Below, one piece after another: positions 35,363-43,087 of a stretch of DNA of 64,000 bases. The position numbers were made by a program, and so were the translations under genes. Below the pieces are notes generated by a model, which was not told the DNA's origin, did no database searches, and saw nothing but the letters and a program-made list of their open reading frames with translations. Source of the stretch: Acidobacteriota bacterium (GTDB taxonomy: Bacteria > Acidobacteriota > Vicinamibacteria > Vicinamibacterales > CAVVIG01); the NCBI GenBank assembly GCA_003222395.1, contig QHWB01000053.1:1-64000 (forward strand). Direction: 5' to 3'. Position 1 is the stretch's first letter, and the number at the start of each line of letters is the position of its first letter.

Positions 35363-37810
35363 ATGATGAAAGTAAAAGTCTCCGTCGTTTCGATCTTCAC
35401 TGCTGCGCTGTTCGTCGGTTCGGCCGCTCGCGTTTCCGCTGCTCCACCACCGGCACCCGCACAGCTCGCACCGGCCGCCGGCGCGAGCGTGCAGGAACCT
35501 TTCACGATCTCGTGGTCATCGGTCAGCGATCCCAGCGGCATCGTCGCGTACAACTGGCAGGTCAGCTCCTCGTCGAGCTTTACGCCGGTCGTCCTTCAGA
35601 ACTCCACCAATGGTCAGACCACCGCCGGCACCGTGAGCGGCCTCGCCAACGGCACGTACTTCTGGCGCGTGCAGGCGGTGAACGGCGCGTTCGAACAGGG
35701 CGCGTGGTCGGCCGCGCGAAGCTTCAGCGTGACGGGCGTGGGGCCCGGCGCGCCGGGGACGCCGTCGCTCGGACCGCCGAAGGGATATTCGACGTTCCAT
35801 CCGTACGAGGTCATGACCTTCAACTGGACCGCCGCGGCGGGCGCTGTCACGTACGTGTTCCAGGCGGCGACCGATCCGAGTTTTCCGGTCGTCACGCGAA
35901 TCCAGTTCGACAACATCCCGAACACAACTTACTCGTTCGCGATCGGCAACCCCGAAGGCAACTACTTCGCGCGTGTCCTCGCCGTGAACGCGAACGGCAT
36001 CTTCAGCGCGCCGTCGAACGTCATCTCCTTCTCCGTTTTCTTCAACAACCCTGTGCCGCCGGCGCTGACTCGGTTGTCTCCGCCCGACGGCGTGACGCTC
36101 ACGCTGCCGATCACCCTGACGTGGTCCGCTTCGCCGAATCCGCAGCCGAGCGGTTATGATCTGCAGATCGCTCGCGACAGCAACTTCCAGTCGATCGAAG
36201 ACCTCGATAGTCAGCTCAACGATCCCACCCGCACCGTTCTCTCGCTCACGCCGGGACAGAAGTTCTGGCGCGTCCATTCGGTCCAGGGCGACGCGTCGCC
36301 GACGACGGCGGCCGTCACGCCGTGGTCGACGACAGGAACGTTCACCGTCAGCTCGGCGCCGCCGACGCCGGTGTCGGTCTCGTCCACGACGGATCCGCTG
36401 ACGAGCGGCGACACGACATGGCTGCAGCTGCAGCTCACCGGCGCGCCGCCGACGCCGACCAGCATCGCCTTGACCAGCTCGAATTCGAGCGCGGCGCCGG
36501 TGCCCGCGTCGATCACGATGCCGGCCAACATCGCGTGGACGCAATTTCAAATGCAGGCCGGCCAGGTCGCGTCGGCGACGCCGGTCACGATCACCGCGAC
36601 GCTCAATGGCAAGTCCGCGTCGGGGAACCTCACCGTCGCGCCGACGGCGTTGAAGTCGCTGTCGATTTCGCCGAGCACGATCAATGGCGGCGCGCAGGCG
36701 GGAGCGATCGTGATGTTGAGCGGCCAGGCGCCGGCGGGTGGCGCCAGCGTAACGCTCGCGAGCAACTCTGCCGCCGTGAGCCCTCCGCCGTCCGTATTCG
36801 TGAATCCCGGGAGCTTCTCGGTGTCGTTCCCGCTTCAAACCAACAGCGTCACGGCGAACACCAGCGCGGTCGTCACCGCAAGCTGGAACGGTACGAGCAT
36901 GCAGGCGCCAGTCACGGTGACGCCGCAGCCCGCGCCCGCGTCGCTGACGCTCGATCCGACGTCAACAGTCGGCACCGGCGGCAGCTCGTTCGGCAGGGTC
37001 ACCGTCGCGTCGGCGCAGCCGACCGACACGATCTTTCAGCTGACGAGCAGTCATCCGGCGATCGCTCAGGTGAACAACAGCGTCATGGTGCCGGCCGGCG
37101 CGATCGCGGGCGGCTTCAACGTGTTCACGACGCAGGTGACGACACAGACGGTCGTGACGATTTCGGTCACGGGCGGCGGCGTCACCAAGTCGGCGACGTT
37201 GACGGTCACTCCGGATGCCGCGCCGCCTCCTCCACCCGCAGCCACACTCTCGGCATTCAGCGTCAGCCCGAGCAGCGTGACAGCGGGCAACTCGTCGACA
37301 GGGACCGTCACGCTGTCGAGCGCCGCGCCGTCGGGCGGCGCGGTCGTCAACCTGACGAGCAACCTGCCGGCCGCAACGGTGCCGGCGAGCGTCACGGTCG
37401 CGGCCGGCGCGACGAGCGCCACGTTCCCGATCACGACGTCTCCCAGTTCGGGCACAACCACCGTGCAGCTCTCGGCCACGCTGGGGAGCACCACGCTCTT
37501 CAGTTCGCTAACCGTGAACCCGCCGTCATCGTCACCGCCACCACCACCGCCGTCATCGGGAACGGCGACGCTGACGGTGACGGCGAGCGGCCGCAGCGGC
37601 GAGCGGATCACGTCGACGCCGACGGGCATCAACGTCACGGTCGGCAGCAGCGGATCCGGCACGTTTCCGACCGGCGCGTCGATCACCCTCAAGGACGCGA
37701 ACGGACGCGACGTCGTCTGGTCGGGCGCCTGTTCGAGCGGCGGGAACAAAACGAAAAGCTGCACGTTCACGCTGAACGCCAACGCGTCAGTGACCGCCAA
37801 CGTGCAATGA
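35363..37810 (+). CDS. large secreted Ig-like/FN3 repeat protein
   Basis: An 815-residue exported protein with a signal peptide after ATG 35363 or 35366 (MKVKVSVVSIFTAALFVGSA). The first 330 residues hold three fibronectin-type domains (FTISWSSVSDPSGIVAYNWQ, VMTFNWTAAAGAVTYVFQAA, LTLTWSASPNPQPSGYDLQI). Then come four or more Ig-like repeats of about 85 residues with a recurring pattern SVSPSSVTAGNSSTGTVTLS and TLSSAAPSGGAVVNLTSN. A Pro-rich linker follows. The C-terminal domain (ITSTPTGINVTVGSSG to CTFTLNANASVTANVQ) resembles the divergent InlB B-repeat type. It is probably a cell-surface or matrix protein. Composition is Ser/Thr-rich, unlike neighbouring enzymes. Confidence 0.85.
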   Translation: MMKVKVSVVSIFTAALFVGSAARVSAAPPPAPAQLAPAAGASVQEPFTISWSSVSDPSGIVAYNWQVSSSSSFTPVVLQNSTNGQTTAGTVSGLANGTYFWRVQAVNGAFEQGAWSAARSFSVTGVGPGAPGTPSLGPPKGYSTFHPYEVMTFNWTAAAGAVTYVFQAATDPSFPVVTRIQFDNIPNTTYSFAIGNPEGNYFARVLAVNANGIFSAPSNVISFSVFFNNPVPPALTRLSPPDGVTLTLPITLTWSASPNPQPSGYDLQIARDSNFQSIEDLDSQLNDPTRTVLSLTPGQKFWRVHSVQGDASPTTAAVTPWSTTGTFTVSSAPPTPVSVSSTTDPLTSGDTTWLQLQLTGAPPTPTSIALTSSNSSAAPVPASITMPANIAWTQFQMQAGQVASATPVTITATLNGKSASGNLTVAPTALKSLSISPSTINGGAQAGAIVMLSGQAPAGGASVTLASNSAAVSPPPSVFVNPGSFSVSFPLQTNSVTANTSAVVTASWNGTSMQAPVTVTPQPAPASLTLDPTSTVGTGGSSFGRVTVASAQPTDTIFQLTSSHPAIAQVNNSVMVPAGAIAGGFNVFTTQVTTQTVVTISVTGGGVTKSATLTVTPDAAPPPPPAATLSAFSVSPSSVTAGNSSTGTVTLSSAAPSGGAVVNLTSNLPAATVPASVTVAAGATSATFPITTSPSSGTTTVQLSATLGSTTLFSSLTVNPPSSSPPPPPPSSGTATLTVTASGRSGERITSTPTGINVTVGSSGSGTFPTGASITLKDANGRDVVWSGACSSGGNKTKSCTFTLNANASVTANVQ

Positions 37811-37910
37811 GATCAGAGATGCTGTTGGGCTGAAATACAAACCGCGAAAACACGAAGATCACGGACGTCGCCTCGCGGTGTCAACGATCGGGCCGCGCGC
37901 GACACTTGAC

Positions 37911-37940
37911 GGGAGGGCCAACTTCACGTCGGGCCCTCCC
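37911..37940. terminator. possible bidirectional terminator hairpin
   Basis: A perfect 9-bp stem, GGGAGGGCC (37911-37919) with GGCCCTCCC (37932-37940), loop 12 bases. It lies between convergent genes ending at 37810 and 37959. No T-run follows on either strand, so efficiency as an intrinsic terminator is doubtful. Confidence 0.45.
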
Positions 37941-37958
37941 GCTTCGGCGGGCGGTGGA

Positions 37959-38360
37959 CTACACCGGCGTGAACGTGACGTCGTGCATGTGAGCGTTGTC
38001 GTTGGACGACGTAATCGTGACGGCCTGTCGGTTCTTCAGCGAGAGCAGATTATTCGCGGAAACGCTGATCGTGTGATTGTGCGTCGATTGGCCCTGAATG
38101 TTCAGCGTCACTGCGTTCCCGGCCGTGATCATCGCACCGGTGATGACCACGGCGTGTGGTTGCGCATGGTTCGCCGCCACCACGCCATTGATATCGGCCG
38201 GCGGAGCCGTGGGCGTCGTCGGCGTCGAGTTGCTGCTGCCGCAGGCCGCGTCGGTGATGGTGATGACGCAGCCCGCAAGGATCGCCAATGCGGCTTCCAG
38301 CGTGAACTCGCGTCTCGAGAGCGCCGTACCCGATTCCATTTCCTTCAGATCGTGCGACAT
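37959..38360 (-). CDS. small exported His-motif protein
   Basis: A 133-residue protein starting at ATG 38360 with a strong ribosome site (AAGGAGGGCGGGG). An N-terminal twin-Arg-like segment (SRREFTLEAALAILAGCVIT) suggests Tat export or a lipid anchor. The mature part contains NHAQPHAVVITGAMI, STHNHTISVSANNLLSLKNR and NAHMHDVTFTPV. The regularly placed His residues on predicted strands suggest a metal site, possibly a small cupredoxin-like fold. It has no Cys in the right place for type 1 copper. No named family recognised. Confidence 0.78.
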   Translation of the reverse strand: MSHDLKEMESGTALSRREFTLEAALAILAGCVITITDAACGSSNSTPTTPTAPPADINGVVAANHAQPHAVVITGAMITAGNAVTLNIQGQSTHNHTISVSANNLLSLKNRQAVTITSSNDNAHMHDVTFTPV

Positions 38361-38490
38361 CGTGCCCCGCCCTCCTTGGCGTGAGAGCAGCTGTCACCTC
38401 GCTGCCGTCAGGCATCCCCCGATACCGCGCGGATTGTAGCCGCAGGGCGGACGGAAACTGAATCAGAAATTGATAAATCGTGAAGCGGGC

Positions 38491-38775
38491 TCAGCGGTCC
38501 GGAGCGATGGTGGGTCTGGCCTCGACGAACCGGTCGATGAGGTTCTCGATGAGGTCTTTCACCGAGAACGACTTGGAGAACGGCATGGGCCATTTGATGC
38601 GGAGCGACGTGACGGCGTCGTCGGTGCTCCGGCCGGCACCAACCGGCGCCAGCACGAGGATGACGACATCGCGATCGATCTTGACGCCACTGACCACGAG
38701 CTCGACGCCCGGGTCGTAAGCAGCCAGCGACACGATGGCGCGTCTCATACCGGAGAGCGGAGCTTCAACAATCAC
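38491..38775 (-). CDS. hypothetical protein
   Basis: A 94-residue frame with protein-like composition (MRRAIVSLAAYDPGVELVVS, KIDRDVVILVLAPVGAG, SKSFSVKDLIENLIDRF). The start is GTG 38775 or ATG 38748; no Shine-Dalgarno is clear for either. It is divergent from the J-domain gene at 38905. I do not recognise a family, and a chance frame cannot be excluded. Confidence 0.5.
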   Translation of the reverse strand: MIVEAPLSGMRRAIVSLAAYDPGVELVVSGVKIDRDVVILVLAPVGAGRSTDDAVTSLRIKWPMPFSKSFSVKDLIENLIDRFVEARPTIAPDR

Positions 38776-38904
38776 GCCACGGTCACGACCGACCGATTGC
38801 GTTCGACTTCACGCTTCGACAATACAGTTTCGGAATCGGCGAACTTGGACATGCCCCGGGGCGCCAGTGCTCGTCGGGCGAGGACGAACCGATAACAGGA
38901 CGAA

Positions 38905-39465
38905 GTGGGAACAGATCAAGCAGCCGATTACTACGAAATCCTCCAAATCAGCTCGAACGCGGAGCCTGAAACCGTGCACCGCGTGTACCGGCTGCTGGCC
39001 CAGCGCTTTCACCCGGACAACAGCGAGACGGGAAACGACGCGCGATTTCGCGAGCTGACCGAGGCGTACGATGTCATCGCCGACCCCGCGCGGCGCGCGC
39101 AGTACGACGTCACCTACTCACGGCACCGGCAGGATCGCTGGCGTCTCGTGACGACCGGCGCGACCGCCGAGAACGACTTCGAGACCGAACGAATGTTGAG
39201 GTTGACCGTTCTCGAGGTGCTGTACACGCAACGCCGCACGGAGCCGGAAAATCCGGCGCTCACGCCGCTCGATCTCGAATCGCTCACGGGCACGCCGCGC
39301 GAGCATCTCGAGTTCACCATCTGGTATCTGATACAGAAGAAGCTGATCTCGAGGTCCGACAGCTCGATGCTGCTGATTACCGCTGACGGCGTCGAGCATC
39401 TGGAAGGCAATTACAAGGAAAACGTGCAGCGCCGCCGTCTCAACCCCCGACCGGCGTCAGTCTGA
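38905..39465 (+). CDS. J-domain (DnaJ-like) protein
   Basis: A 186-residue protein with an N-terminal J domain: DYYEILQISSNAEPETVHRV, the catalytic HPD at residues 36-38 (RFHPDNSETG), then ELTEAYDVIADPARRAQYD. The HPD loop stimulates Hsp70 ATPase activity. The C-terminal half (residues 95-175) looks like a winged helix (LTPLDLESLTGTPREHLEFT, WYLIQKKLISRSDSSMLLIT), not the Gly/Phe or Zn-finger regions of DnaJ. It is therefore a specialised co-chaperone, perhaps tethered to nucleic acid or a partner protein. Starts at GTG with AGGA upstream. Confidence 0.9.
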   Translation: MGTDQAADYYEILQISSNAEPETVHRVYRLLAQRFHPDNSETGNDARFRELTEAYDVIADPARRAQYDVTYSRHRQDRWRLVTTGATAENDFETERMLRLTVLEVLYTQRRTEPENPALTPLDLESLTGTPREHLEFTIWYLIQKKLISRSDSSMLLITADGVEHLEGNYKENVQRRRLNPRPASV

Positions 39466-39496
39466 GCGTCTCGGGCACGCGCGCCTCGCGCGCGCT

Positions 39497-40237
39497 TCAC
39501 CCCGCGCCGTGAACGGCCCGCCGCAGAATCTCGTTGCGCTCGCTGCGCGAGAGGCCCGGCAGCGCCGATTCAATCTGCGCGATCGCGGCGGCGACAGCCT
39601 TCCGCAATGCTCGCGTGATCGGGTCGCGGGTCAACTCCAGCACGTAGTGATGTCCGTCCCACGGCGGATCCTTCAACAACGGCACGCGCCAGACGAACCG
39701 GGGGTTGAGCCCGACGCTCACCCAGTCCTTGCCGGCCGCAACGGGCCGCTTCGGCGACGGACGCGCGCCCGAGACCGCGGCATCCAGGTCGCTGATCACG
39801 GCGAGCACGAAGAATTCCCTCAGCGCGTCGCCGCCTTCGAGCGACGCGAACGCCGGCACGCCGTGCAGCCGGCGCGCGATCGCGCCGTACGCGGCGCCGT
39901 TGATCAGGACGCGCGGCACGACGACCAATCGATGGAGCTCGATGCCCACGCGCGGCAGCCCTTCGGCGTAGGCGAACTCCTGGAGCCGGACCGGGTATGC
40001 GTCGGCCTCGCTCTGGATCGACACGACGACCGCGCGCTGGCGCGCCATCGCCGCGAGCTGTTTCCATAACCTGCGCTGCGCGCGCGTGTCGGCGAGCCAT
40101 CGCAGGCGAAAACGGCCCGCCGCCGCCGCGATCGCCGCCTTCCCCCCCGGCGTTTCAGTCCAGGCGACGAACGGCGCGCGGCTGATCCATCCCGTGTAGC
40201 GCGCGCGTCCGCGCCGATAGCGCACCCATGGCCTCAT
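39497..40237 (-). CDS. conserved-looking hypothetical protein
   Basis: A 246-residue protein, Arg- and Ala-rich, with no signal peptide or membrane segment. Visible features are YTGWISRAPFVAWTETPGGK, KQLAAMARQRAVVVSIQSEA, WVSVGLNPRFVWRVPLLKDP and WDGHHYVLELTRDPITRAL. I do not recognise a family. It is transcribed divergently from the SLATT-like gene, sharing a 241-base upstream region, so common regulation is possible. The plus-strand frame covering the same DNA is less protein-like. Confidence 0.6.
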   Translation of the reverse strand: MRPWVRYRRGRARYTGWISRAPFVAWTETPGGKAAIAAAAGRFRLRWLADTRAQRRLWKQLAAMARQRAVVVSIQSEADAYPVRLQEFAYAEGLPRVGIELHRLVVVPRVLINGAAYGAIARRLHGVPAFASLEGGDALREFFVLAVISDLDAAVSGARPSPKRPVAAGKDWVSVGLNPRFVWRVPLLKDPPWDGHHYVLELTRDPITRALRKAVAAAIAQIESALPGLSRSERNEILRRAVHGAG

Positions 40238-40478
40238 GACTCGAACCGATCTGCAATGCGGGTGGCAAATACGTCATCGGCCACCGAAAAACCAGCGTCC
40301 CGGGCGCAAGTTGCCGTGACGTGGCGAGCACCTAGCGAACGGCATGCCGGGGCGGACCGTTCGATCGCGATGCGGGCGGGCGAAACTTTTACTCGCTCTG
40401 TCGTCCCGCGATGCGCGCAACCGGGCGCAATGGCGGGTCGCCGGCGGGTACGCGTCTTGCCCCTGCGTCTCAGGTTCC

Positions 40479-41024
40479 ATGTTCGATCTGAGCCTGATGG
40501 ATCACCTGCGCCTGACTTTCGGGTACGTCGTGTACCGGCAGAAGGCACATGCCGATCTCGCGCGCACACGGGCGCGCTGGAGCCGCGCGTCCAAGGGGGC
40601 GCAGGCGGTGCTGATGCTCGCCGTCGCCATCGCGTCGGTCGCGGTCGCCGCAGCCAGCGGATCGGCGCTCGCCACCGTCAGCGCCGTCTGCGGCGGGCTC
40701 GCGCTCGCCGTACTGCTCGTCCAGTTGACGTTCGACGACGACGCGGTCACGCAGGGACACGCCGTGTGCGCGGCGCGCTTGTGGGATATTCGCGAGCAGT
40801 ACCGCGCGGTGCTGTCGGATCTCGCCGACGGCGCGATCGATTCGCCGACCGCGCGCCAGCGGCGCGACACGCTGATCGCCGAGCTCCACGACGTCCTCCG
40901 CCACGCACCGCCCGCCGGCGCGCATCCGTACGAAGCCGCGGCGGTCGACGAGCGCGCGCTCACCGACGAGCAGATCGACGTGTTCCTCCCCAAGTCGCTG
41001 CACAAAGTCGAGCGCCACGCGTAA
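40479..41024 (+). CDS. SLATT-like two-transmembrane protein
   Basis: A 181-residue protein starting at ATG 40479. A cytosolic N-terminal segment (MDHLRLTFGYVVYRQKAHAD, then ARTRARWSRASKG) leads to two adjacent membrane helices (AQAVLMLAVAIASVAVAAAS and ALATVSAVCGGLALAVLLVQ). A soluble helical tail follows (GHAVCAARLWDIREQYRAVL, SPTARQRRDTLIAELHDVLR). This order and the H..AA..YW.LR-like motif resemble SLATT domains, two-TM effectors predicted to form pores in second-messenger-linked defence systems. No nucleotidyltransferase (SMODS) or SLOG gene adjoins it. The family call is from pattern memory. Confidence 0.6.
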   Translation: MFDLSLMDHLRLTFGYVVYRQKAHADLARTRARWSRASKGAQAVLMLAVAIASVAVAAASGSALATVSAVCGGLALAVLLVQLTFDDDAVTQGHAVCAARLWDIREQYRAVLSDLADGAIDSPTARQRRDTLIAELHDVLRHAPPAGAHPYEAAAVDERALTDEQIDVFLPKSLHKVERHA

Positions 41025-41094
41025 CCGGGGCGTCACAATCTTTACTTTGCGCCGACACTGTGCAACCCTTCGCGCCATCGGAGGGCCTCAAGGG

Positions 41095-41590
41095 ATGCGA
41101 CGCCTCAGCGCGATCGTCGTCGGCGGTCTCCTGCTCGGCGGCGGTCCTGCATTCACGCAGGGACCGGTTCCGGCGCCGGAAGCAATAGCCAAAGCGACCA
41201 CGCCGGAAATTCCGTTCGACTCGGTGCCGAACTTCCTCACGATGCCGCCGGGCGTGTACATGGGCGAAGGGGTCGGCGTCGCAACCAACTCGAAAGGGCA
41301 CGTGTTCGTGTACACGCGCAGCGGCGAGACGCGCCTGTTCGAATTCGATCGGAACGGCGCCTTCGTCAAGGAGTTTCTACACGTCGAACTCGAACGATCC
41401 GGAGAGCATGGACCACGGGGAGATCTACAAGGTCCGCCTGAACGGCCAGATCGTCGGCAAGTTCGGGAAGGCGGGCAAGATGCCGAAGGAATTCGGCATG
41501 GTCAACAGCATCGACTGCCGGACGGAAAACGATCTCTGGGTCGGGGAGATCTGGAACTGGCGTGCACAAAAAGTCACGGTGCGTCGGTGA
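41095..41590 (+). pseudogene. NHL-repeat propeller protein with internal deletion
   Basis: The two ends of a secreted six-bladed NHL propeller, of the type related to peptidyl-alpha-hydroxyglycine amidating lyase. The start is good (ATG 41095, signal peptide MRRLSAIVVGGLLLGGGPAF) and the first blade is intact (YMGEGVGVATNSKGHVFVYT, ETRLFEFDRNGAFVKEF). At about 41375 the sequence jumps, out of frame, to the last blade (YTSNSNDPESMDHGEIYKVR, GKFGKAGKMPKEFGMVNSID, WNWRAQKVTV). The middle blades, about 170 residues in relatives, are missing. As the frame changes at the joint, no propeller can be made. Confidence 0.82.
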
Positions 41591-41633
41591 CGGGCCACCC
41601 CTTATAATCTCGGGCACCCCATTGGAGGAGCAG

Positions 41634-42320
41634 ATGATCGAAGATACGACGGGTCGCCGTTCGTTCATTACCGGAGTGGGCGCCGCCGTGGCCGCAGGCG
41701 CGGTGGGCGCCGGCATCGCCGAAGCCCAGACCGCGCCGCCTGGCCGGTTCATGGCGTCGCGACACGCCGACGACGACTGGCTCGACAAGGTGCCGGGGAA
41801 ACATCGCATCCTGGTCGATGCGGTGACGCCGAGGGGTGCGGGCGAAGCGGTGCTCTACGCGAACAATCTGTACGCGACGAACAAGAACGCGTATGCGCTC
41901 GACGACAAGGATCTCGCGATCGTGATCGTCATGCGCCACTTCGCGACGCCGTTCGCGTACAACGACGCATTCTGGGCGAAGTACGGCAAGCCGGTCGGCG
42001 GGATGATCGAGTTCAAGGATCCGAAGACGCAGCAGTCGCCGACCACGAATCTGTACAACTCGCCCGAGTACGGGCTGGCGCTGCCGAATCTCGGCAACAC
42101 GATCGACGCAGTGACGAAGCGAGGCGCACACATCGTGATCTGCGATCTGGCGACCCACTTCATCTCGCAGCAGCTCGCAGGAACAAGCGGCAATGCGGAT
42201 GCGATCTACAAGGAGCTGGCCGCGAGCGCACTGATCCCGGGCAGCCGGTTCGTGTCGGCCGGCGTCGTGGCCGTCACGCGCGCGCAGGAGCGCGGTTACT
42301 CGTTGATTTATGCTGGATGA
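41634..42320 (+). CDS. Tat-exported DsrE/F-like protein
   Basis: A 228-residue protein. GGAGGAG precedes ATG 41634, and a twin-arginine signal follows (GRRSFITGVGAAVAAGAVGA). The mature domain has a DsrE/DsrF-like alpha/beta pattern: HRILVDAVTPRGAGEAVLYA, LAIVIVMRHFATPFAYN, AVTKRGAHIVICDLATHFIS and a C-terminal SRFVSAGVVAVTRAQERGYS. DsrE proteins carry sulfur in the cytoplasm; exported relatives have no defined role. One Cys (VICDLA) occupies a plausible position. It is followed 28 bases later by another secreted protein gene. Confidence 0.78.
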   Translation: MIEDTTGRRSFITGVGAAVAAGAVGAGIAEAQTAPPGRFMASRHADDDWLDKVPGKHRILVDAVTPRGAGEAVLYANNLYATNKNAYALDDKDLAIVIVMRHFATPFAYNDAFWAKYGKPVGGMIEFKDPKTQQSPTTNLYNSPEYGLALPNLGNTIDAVTKRGAHIVICDLATHFISQQLAGTSGNADAIYKELAASALIPGSRFVSAGVVAVTRAQERGYSLIYAG

Positions 42321-42348
42321 GCACATCGGTTTTTTTCGGGAGGGTCGT

Positions 42349-42942
42349 ATGAAAGCATTCATCGCCGGCGCAGCCCTCGTCCTGTTGATGATCCCGCTGA
42401 CCGCTGCGAGCGCCAGCGCGCTGACGAAAGAAGAGAAAATCGCGCAGGCGCTGCTGCCGCTGCCGGAGGATCTGAAAGGCGGCGCGGCGATCATCGAGTA
42501 CGACGAGAAGACCGGCGATCGCGTCGTGCTGCGCGCGGGCACGAACTTCGTCGAGTGCACGCCGAAGGACAAGGACGGGTTCGCCTGGTGTTACAACAAG
42601 GTCACCGCGCCGCGGCGCGACATGACCGCGAAGCTGCGCGCGCAGGGCAAGTCCGACAAGGAAGTCACCGAAGGGATCCAGGCGGCGATGAAGGATGGCC
42701 GGCTGAAGCCGCCGCCGTCGGGCACGATGTCGTACCGCTATTCGGACGATCCGGGGCGCATCAAGCTGCTCTGGGTCGTGTCGGTGCCGGGCGCCACGCC
42801 GGAATCGATCGGCGTGTCGACTGAGAGCCAGCGCGACGCCGCGCTGAAGGGCAACGGCAGACCGTGGCTCATGCTCCCCGGCACTCCCGGCGCCCACATC
42901 ATGATTCCGATCAATCCGGGTCCGAACGCCGACACCAAGTAG
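42349..42942 (+). CDS. secreted protein of unknown function
   Basis: A 197-residue exported protein with a clean signal peptide (MKAFIAGAALVLLMIPLTAA, cleavage near ASASA) and GGGAGG before the ATG at 42349. The mature part has a pair of Cys (NFVECTPKDKDGFAWCYNKV), Lys-rich helices (LRAQGKSDKEVTEGIQAAMK) and ends PWLMLPGTPGAHIMIPINPG. No family recognised. It is probably co-transcribed with the preceding Tat protein. Confidence 0.78.
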   Translation: MKAFIAGAALVLLMIPLTAASASALTKEEKIAQALLPLPEDLKGGAAIIEYDEKTGDRVVLRAGTNFVECTPKDKDGFAWCYNKVTAPRRDMTAKLRAQGKSDKEVTEGIQAAMKDGRLKPPPSGTMSYRYSDDPGRIKLLWVVSVPGATPESIGVSTESQRDAALKGNGRPWLMLPGTPGAHIMIPINPGPNADTK

Positions 42943-43087
42943 CGCGAAGGCCTCAGCCGAGCGTATCCGCCGGCGCAGATTCAGCCGCGGCGCGCCGCAT
43001 TTTTTGCGACGCGCCGCTTCACGCCTCCACGAATTCTCCAGCAACGCGTCGTTGTCGCATGCGGTCTTGTGTGATACACAACGCCGC

